Shown: positions 5,499-9,837 of the stretch, piece after piece
Layout: each line of letters begins with the position of its first letter
Position numbering within the stretch: the first letter of the stretch is position 1
Origin: an uncultured Christensenella sp.
GTDB taxonomy: Bacteria; Bacillota; Clostridia; Christensenellales; UBA1242
Reading direction: 5' to 3'
Assembly: GCA_905212505.1 (NCBI GenBank)
Contig: CAJMEO010000013.1
Location: 1-9,837, forward strand
DNA length: 9,837 nt
The notes under the pieces: model-generated
Databases searched by the model: none
The model's input: only the letters and a program-made list of their open reading frames with translations
What the model was told of the DNA's origin: nothing
Program-made: the position numbers and the translations under genes

Positions 5499-7325
5499 AT
5501 CGTTTTTATTATGGAAATTAACTCTTCCCCTTATTGTGTGGTCAAGAATTTTCTTTCTTATTCTGATTGATTTTGGTGTTACTTCCAAAAGCTCGTCATC
5601 ATTCAAAAATTCAAGACATTCTTCCAAACTCATAGTTTTTGGAGGAGTTAGTCTTAACGCCTCGTCACTTGCACTTGAACGAACGTTAGTTAAATTTTTG
5701 CGTTTGCAAACATTAACAACAAGGTCGCCTCCACGAGGGTTTTCACCAACCACCATTCCGCCATAAACTGGAACTCCTGCACCAATAAACAAAGTCCCAC
5801 GCTCTTGTGCGTTATATAAACCATAAACAATACTATCACCAGATTCAAAAGCAATTAGGCTTCCCATATCTCTTCTTTCAATATCGCCTTTATAATTGTC
5901 ATATTTTTCAAACACACTGCTAAGAACCCCTTCACCTTTTGTATCGGTTAAAAATTCACTTTTATAGCCAAACAAACCTCTTGAAGGAATTAAGAATTCC
6001 ATTTTTATTCTTGAATTATGGCTTGTCATATTAACAAACTCACCTTTACGTTTGCCCATCTTTTCCATAACAACACCCATGCATTCTTCTGGAACATCAA
6101 CAATTAATTTGTCGATAGGCTCTAATTTCTGGCCGTCTTCACCTGTTTTGTACAAAACCTTTGGCATTGAAACTTGAAATTCATAACCTTCTCTACGCAT
6201 ATTTTCAATTAAAATTGAAAGATGCATTTCTCCTCGACCACAAACATCAAACGCTTCAGTTGTCGCTGTTTCTTTAACACGCAAACTTAAATCTCTATCG
6301 GCTTCTTTAAACAATCTTTCACGCAAATGTCTGCTTGTTACAAATTTCCCTTCTCTGCCAGCAAAAGGGCTGTCGTTAACAGAAAAAGTCATTTCAACAC
6401 TTGGTTCGCTTATTTTAACAAAAGGCAACGCTTCAACTTTGCTGCTATCACACAAAGTGTCTCCGATTCTAACATTTGGAGAACCAGCAATGCAAACAAT
6501 ATCTCCTACTGTCGCTTCAGTTGTTGGAACTTTTTTTAACCCTTCGAACTGATAAATTGCAGTTACTTTTGCATTTTCATTTGGCTTTTCATTATGATAA
6601 TTTGTGATGGTTATATTTTGATTTAACTTAACGCTTCCGCTTGTAACTTTCCCAATTGCCATTTTTCCAACATAATCTGAACTTTCGGTTGAAGAAACCA
6701 ACATTTGAAAAGGTTGTGTTTCATCACCTTGTGGCGCTGGAATATAATCAATAATTTTTTGAAGAAGAGGCAAAAAGTTTTCGCCTTTTTCATCTGGATT
6801 TAAACTTGCAAAACCGTATCTAGCACTGCAAAAAACAAATGGGCTGTCAAGTTGTTCTTCATTTGCGTCTAGGTCTAAAAGAAGTTCTAAAACTTCATCA
6901 ATAACTTCTTTAACTCGTGCATCAGGTCTGTCAATTTTGTTTATAACAACAATAACTTTATGATTTAATTCTAAAGCTTTTTGAAGAACAAATCGTGTTT
7001 GAGGCATAGGACCTTCAAAACTATCAACAACAAGCAAAACACCATCAACCATTTTAAGAATTCTTTCAACCTCTCCGCCAAAATCAGCGTGCCCAGGAGT
7101 GTCGATGATATTAATTTTGTAATCTTTAAATTTGCATGCAGCATTTTTTGCAAGAATTGTAATTCCTCTCTCACGCTCTAGGGCATTACTATCCATAACC
7201 CTATCTTGAACTTCTTGATTTTCTCTGAAAACCCCACCTTGTTTTAGCATTTCATTAACTAAACTCGTTTTCCCATGGTCAACGTGCGCAATAATTGCAA
7301 TATTTCTTAATTTTTCATTTATCAT
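5496..7325 (-). CDS. typA: Ribosome-associated GTPase TypA/BipA
   Basis: TypA (BipA) is a translational GTPase related to EF-G and LepA that binds the ribosome and supports 50S assembly and stress or low-temperature growth. From the ATG at 7325 it has 609 residues, the family length. The G domain shows AHVDHGKT (13-20), ERERGITIL (50-58, switch I), DTPGHADF (75-82), NKID (129-132) and SAR (167-169); EF-G-like domains and the TypA-specific C-terminal domain follow. An ATG at 7352 would add nine residues, but the likely transcription start (about 7348-7350) lies downstream of it, while the 7325 start has an AAGGAAGAAG purine run before it and matches the family N-terminus. It starts 16 bases after the ATPase stop and ends in its own terminator. 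Confidence 0.97.
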   Translation of the reverse strand: MINEKLRNIAIIAHVDHGKTSLVNEMLKQGGVFRENQEVQDRVMDSNALERERGITILAKNAACKFKDYKINIIDTPGHADFGGEVERILKMVDGVLLVVDSFEGPMPQTRFVLQKALELNHKVIVVINKIDRPDARVKEVIDEVLELLLDLDANEEQLDSPFVFCSARYGFASLNPDEKGENFLPLLQKIIDYIPAPQGDETQPFQMLVSSTESSDYVGKMAIGKVTSGSVKLNQNITITNYHNEKPNENAKVTAIYQFEGLKKVPTTEATVGDIVCIAGSPNVRIGDTLCDSSKVEALPFVKISEPSVEMTFSVNDSPFAGREGKFVTSRHLRERLFKEADRDLSLRVKETATTEAFDVCGRGEMHLSILIENMRREGYEFQVSMPKVLYKTGEDGQKLEPIDKLIVDVPEECMGVVMEKMGKRKGEFVNMTSHNSRIKMEFLIPSRGLFGYKSEFLTDTKGEGVLSSVFEKYDNYKGDIERRDMGSLIAFESGDSIVYGLYNAQERGTLFIGAGVPVYGGMVVGENPRGGDLVVNVCKRKNLTNVRSSASDEALRLTPPKTMSLEECLEFLNDDELLEVTPKSIRIRKKILDHTIRGRVNFHNKND

Positions 7326-7330
7326 ATATA

Positions 7331-7341
7331 TCTTCTTCCTT
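7331..7341 (-). promoter_or_regulatory. Ribosome-binding region of typA, decides the start
   Basis: The purine run AAGGAAGAAGA sits just before the ATG at 7325; the AGGA core is about 11 bases away and a GAAG is closer. No comparable site precedes the alternative ATG at 7352. Confidence 0.7.
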
Positions 7342-9738
7342 TTAAAAACCATAAATTATATCATAACAAAATGAAAAAATAAAGGGTTTTTTAAGATTTT
7401 TTTGTTTAAATATTAAAGGCAAATAAAGCACCATAAAACTTAAAAAAGTTAGCATGGTTATGAAGATTTTATGCGTGACTGTGATTGGGACAAATGAGAA
7501 AAATGAATCATAAGGCAAAATTAACAAAGCAAAAGAAGTTAAAGCCACCATTCCCAAAAACAAAATCGTTCTGAATAAATTTAATGGAGTGCAAATTTTT
7601 AATAAAATCATAAGTCCAACAAATGTTATAGAAAGAGATGCTAAAGTTTCATAACAATTTGTTCCAAGATATCTATCAAATATAAAGCATGCCAAGAATG
7701 TCGCAAACAAAATTAATCCATAACAAACACTTTTTAGTGCCACTTTGTTTATAAACTTTCCTTTAATTTTTTCTTGATTTGGTTGAAGTGCCAAAAAGAA
7801 TGAAGGAATTCCTATTGTGAACATTTCAAGCAATATAATTTGATTTGGAGTGAATGGGTAATTTATATTCATTATTAAACAAAATATTGTTAACACAAAT
7901 GTAAAAAATGTTTTCATTAAAAATAAACTTGCAGAATTAACAATATTATTAACAACCCTTCTTCCTTCGCCCACAACTGCTGGAAGATTTAAAAAATTAG
8001 AATCTAACAAAACCAAATGACTAACATTTCTTGCTGCTTCACTTCCAGACGCAACCGAAATTGAACAATCGGCTTCTTTTAATGCCAATATGTCATTAAC
8101 CCCATCGCCCGTCATTGCAACATTGTGCCCCATGGTTTTAAGTGCTTTAACAAGTATTTGTTTTTGTTCGGGGCTAACTCTTCCAAAGATGTTATATTCT
8201 CCTGCTATTTCCATAACTTGTTGGTTTGTCATTCCTTCCAAACTTATATATTTTTCTGCCCCAACAACGCCAACTTTTTTGCTTATTTCACTTACAGTTA
8301 GGGGGTTATCACCACTAATTATTTTGATTTGAACACCATTTGCATTAAACCATGAAATTGTTTCTTTTGCTTCTTTTCTTATTCTTTCATCAAGCATAAT
8401 CAGGCAAATTGGGGTTAGGTTTTTTGGAAGACTATTTTTGTCTATTTTTTCTTCAGTTTCGCACAATATTAAAACTCTGTAACCTTCTTTTGCATAGCTG
8501 TTAACCAAATTTGTTATTTTTTTATCTTTATGTTTGATAATAAATTCTGGAGCGCCTAATAAATAAGATTTTCCGTTTTTAAAACTAGCAGCACTAAATT
8601 TTTTTGCCGAATTAAATTCAAAAACCTTATCGCAATCAAAAACCTTTTCTTCTCCAAAATAGTTTTTTAATGCATTAAATGTTTGGTTTTGAGTTTTCAT
8701 GTTTGCAAGCATTGAACTTAAAATTTTATTAAAATCATCTTGTTTTTTTAACATTTTGATTTGTTTGACCATCATTGTGCCATCAGTGATTGTTCCTGTT
8801 TTGTCTAAGCACAAAACACTAGCCCTGCTTAACATTTCAATTCCGTATAAATCTTGAACCAAAGTTTTCTTTTTTGCAAGTTTTATAACCCCCACTGCCA
8901 GTGCTAAACTGGTAAGCAAAAATAGCCCAGCAGGTATCATGCCAATAACAGAACCAGCAGATTTAGTAACCAAAAGTTTTATATCATTTCCAATAACTGC
9001 TCTGTTATTCAAAAAAATTGCAACCCCAAGAGGAATAATCAAAATTCCAATGATTTTTATAATCATTTTTAAACTTGAAAGAAGTTCACTTTTTGGTTTT
9101 GAATATTTTTTTGCTTTTAAAGTTAATTTGCTTGTGTAATTTTCTTCGGCAACCTTTTCAGCTTTTGCATAACAACTTCCGCTTGTAACAAAACTTCCCG
9201 CCAAAATCAAATCACCTTTTTTCTTTTTAACCGAAATGCTTTCTCCCGTAAGCAAACTTTCATTAACTTCAATTTCGCCTTTTAGAATTATGCTGTCCGT
9301 GCAAATTTGATTTCCAAACTCATAAATTAATATATCATCCAAAGCAACTTCATTTGTTCGAATTTCTTGCTTTTTCCCTTCCCTTATCACTTTTGCCGTT
9401 GGCGAAGTAACTAGACTTATTTTTTCAACAGTTTTTTTTGCCTTAATTTCTTGAATAATCCCAATTGTCATATTTGCCAAAAAAATTACTGCAAAAAATA
9501 AATTATTAAACGAGCCAACAAGAATCAATGCAAGAGCAATCAAAAAACATAACAAATTGAAAAAAGTGAATATGTTTGAAAAAAATATGCTTTTGTAAGT
9601 TTTGGTGTTGTTTGTTTCATAATAATTAACATATCCGTTTTCAATTCGTTCTTGAACTTGTTCGGTTGAAAGCCCAGTTTTAAGGTCAACATCATATCTT
9701 TTTGCGTTTAAAAGATTATAATTTTTATGTTTTTTTAT
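7342..9738 (-). CDS. P-type cation-transporting ATPase, CtpE-like family, start codon non-standard
   Basis: This integral membrane pump couples ATP hydrolysis to cation movement through a phospho-aspartate intermediate. Using an ATA at 9738 as the start gives 798 residues, a normal family length. Visible parts, in that numbering: N-terminal cytoplasmic DLKTGLSTEQVQERI (about 20-34), actuator-domain LTGES (TGES at 164-167), membrane IPAGLFLLTS in place of the PEGL of classical calcium pumps, phosphorylation site DKTGT (Asp312), hinge TGDGVND (543-549), then about six C-terminal helices with YPFTPNQ and TIGIPSFFLAL. The DSNFLNLPAVVGEGRRVVNNI stretch is typical of CtpE-like pumps, for which calcium has been proposed; the ion is not provable here. 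There is no ATG, GTG or TTG in frame between the stop at 9750-9748 and the TTG at 9555, which lies inside the first helix, so the 5' boundary is uncertain (ATA at 9738 or 9747). The core identification is secure. Confidence 0.93.
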   Translation of the reverse strand: MKKHKNYNLLNAKRYDVDLKTGLSTEQVQERIENGYVNYYETNNTKTYKSIFFSNIFTFFNLLCFLIALALILVGSFNNLFFAVIFLANMTIGIIQEIKAKKTVEKISLVTSPTAKVIREGKKQEIRTNEVALDDILIYEFGNQICTDSIILKGEIEVNESLLTGESISVKKKKGDLILAGSFVTSGSCYAKAEKVAEENYTSKLTLKAKKYSKPKSELLSSLKMIIKIIGILIIPLGVAIFLNNRAVIGNDIKLLVTKSAGSVIGMIPAGLFLLTSLALAVGVIKLAKKKTLVQDLYGIEMLSRASVLCLDKTGTITDGTMMVKQIKMLKKQDDFNKILSSMLANMKTQNQTFNALKNYFGEEKVFDCDKVFEFNSAKKFSAASFKNGKSYLLGAPEFIIKHKDKKITNLVNSYAKEGYRVLILCETEEKIDKNSLPKNLTPICLIMLDERIRKEAKETISWFNANGVQIKIISGDNPLTVSEISKKVGVVGAEKYISLEGMTNQQVMEIAGEYNIFGRVSPEQKQILVKALKTMGHNVAMTGDGVNDILALKEADCSISVASGSEAARNVSHLVLLDSNFLNLPAVVGEGRRVVNNIVNSASLFLMKTFFTFVLTIFCLIMNINYPFTPNQIILLEMFTIGIPSFFLALQPNQEKIKGKFINKVALKSVCYGLILFATFLACFIFDRYLGTNCYETLASLSITFVGLMILLKICTPLNLFRTILFLGMVALTSFALLILPYDSFFSFVPITVTHKIFITMLTFLSFMVLYLPLIFKQKNLKKPFIFSFCYDIIYGF
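7348..7383 (-). promoter_or_regulatory. Extended -10 promoter of typA, at the end of the ATPase gene
   Basis: The minus strand carries TGATATAAT (7363-7355), a perfect -10 with TG extension. The -35 region at 17-base spacing is poor (TTTATT, 7383-7378), which the extended -10 can compensate. The start would fall near 7348-7350, a leader of about 24 bases. The promoter lies within the last codons of the ATPase gene, so typA can be expressed independently of it. Confidence 0.65.
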
Positions 9739-9751
9739 TTTTTTTATTTAG

Positions 9752-9807
9752 AGGTATAAATCGGGAAAGAATGATTAATTTTGCAGGTATATATAATAAT
9801 AGGTATA
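9752..9807. repeat. Three direct copies of AGGTATA between divergent genes
   Basis: AGGTATA occurs at 9752-9758, 9785-9791 and 9801-9807 in the short gap between the ATPase and the divergent gene. Start-to-start distances are 33 and 16 bases, about three and one-and-a-half helical turns. They could be a regulator binding array or simply parts of AT-rich promoters; TATAAT-like hexamers overlap them at 9792-9797 and 9804-9809. The third copy also supplies the AGG that precedes the plus-strand start. Confidence 0.35.
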
Positions 9808-9809
9808 AT

Positions 9810-9837
9810 ATGAAATACGGTTTTGTAAGAGTGGCGG
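9810..9837 (+). CDS. nadE: Start of a gene resembling glutamine-dependent NAD+ synthetase, cut by window edge
   Basis: Only nine codons are present: MKYGFVRVA. This N-terminus closely resembles that of long NAD+ synthetases, which carry an N-terminal glutaminase (nitrilase-like) domain and make NAD+ from deamido-NAD+ with glutamine as nitrogen source. The ATG is preceded by AGG at 9801-9803 with a six-base gap, an acceptable ribosome-binding site. The gene is divergent from the ATPase gene. Nine residues are too few for certainty; the name rests on my recollection of family N-termini. Confidence 0.5.

Noticed and set aside
9555..9555. TTG at 9555 as the ATPase start
   Set aside because: It lies within the first hydrophobic segment and would discard the family-like N-terminal stretch encoded upstream; no ribosome-binding site precedes it.
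9542..9695. ATG at 9695 with an open frame of about 50 codons overlapping the ATPase 5' end
   Set aside because: It is out of frame with the ATPase and its translation is not family-like, whereas the overlapping frame is.
1..9837. Search by eye for CRISPR arrays, insertion sequences, phage genes, tRNAs or attachment sites
   Set aside because: No regularly spaced long repeats, transposase or integrase motifs, terminal inverted repeats or tRNA-like cloverleaf sequences were seen; gene content is ordinary chromosomal.

Overview
This is an AT-rich, densely packed stretch of a bacterial chromosome. It looks like an endospore-forming low-GC Firmicute, most likely an uncultured member of the Clostridia. 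The main support is a SpoVT orthologue preceded by a sequence that fits the forespore sigma-G promoter consensus, followed by a SpoVB/YabM-type flippase, in a background of AT-rich codons with TAA and TGA stops. No phage, insertion sequence, CRISPR, tRNA or rRNA signature is visible.

Layout, read on the minus strand from right to left. A P-type cation ATPase of the CtpE-like family (about 9738-7342) is followed by the ribosome-associated GTPase gene typA/bipA (7325-5496). The typA promoter lies inside the end of the ATPase gene, and typA closes with an intrinsic terminator overlapping its stop codon. Next is a two-gene unit: a 75-residue two-helix membrane protein (5345-5118) whose stop codon overlaps the start of the replicative helicase gene dnaB (5118-3655), again ended by a terminator overlapping the stop codon. 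Then come spoVT (3479-2934), a 378-base gap, a SpoVB-like lipid-linked-precursor flippase (2555-969), and a tRNA-dihydrouridine synthase (926 to beyond the left edge, nearly complete). On the plus strand, the right edge holds the first nine codons of a gene that resembles glutamine-dependent NAD+ synthetase, divergent from the ATPase.

The genes are mostly housekeeping (translation, replication, tRNA modification, ion transport), with one sporulation pair. spoVT followed by a SpoVB-family flippase matches the Bacillus subtilis order spoVT-yabM. The more unusual signals are in control and small-gene regions: two genes (dus and the 75-residue gene) have good promoters placed so that transcription should begin on or next to the A of the ATG; the ATPase has no ATG, GTG or TTG start available; two terminators use the stop codon as part of the hairpin; and the spoVT-spoVB gap holds a long G-U-containing stem that fits a plus-strand transcript. 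I did not see a clearly novel multi-gene system; the small membrane protein coupled to DnaB is the best candidate for unknown biology.
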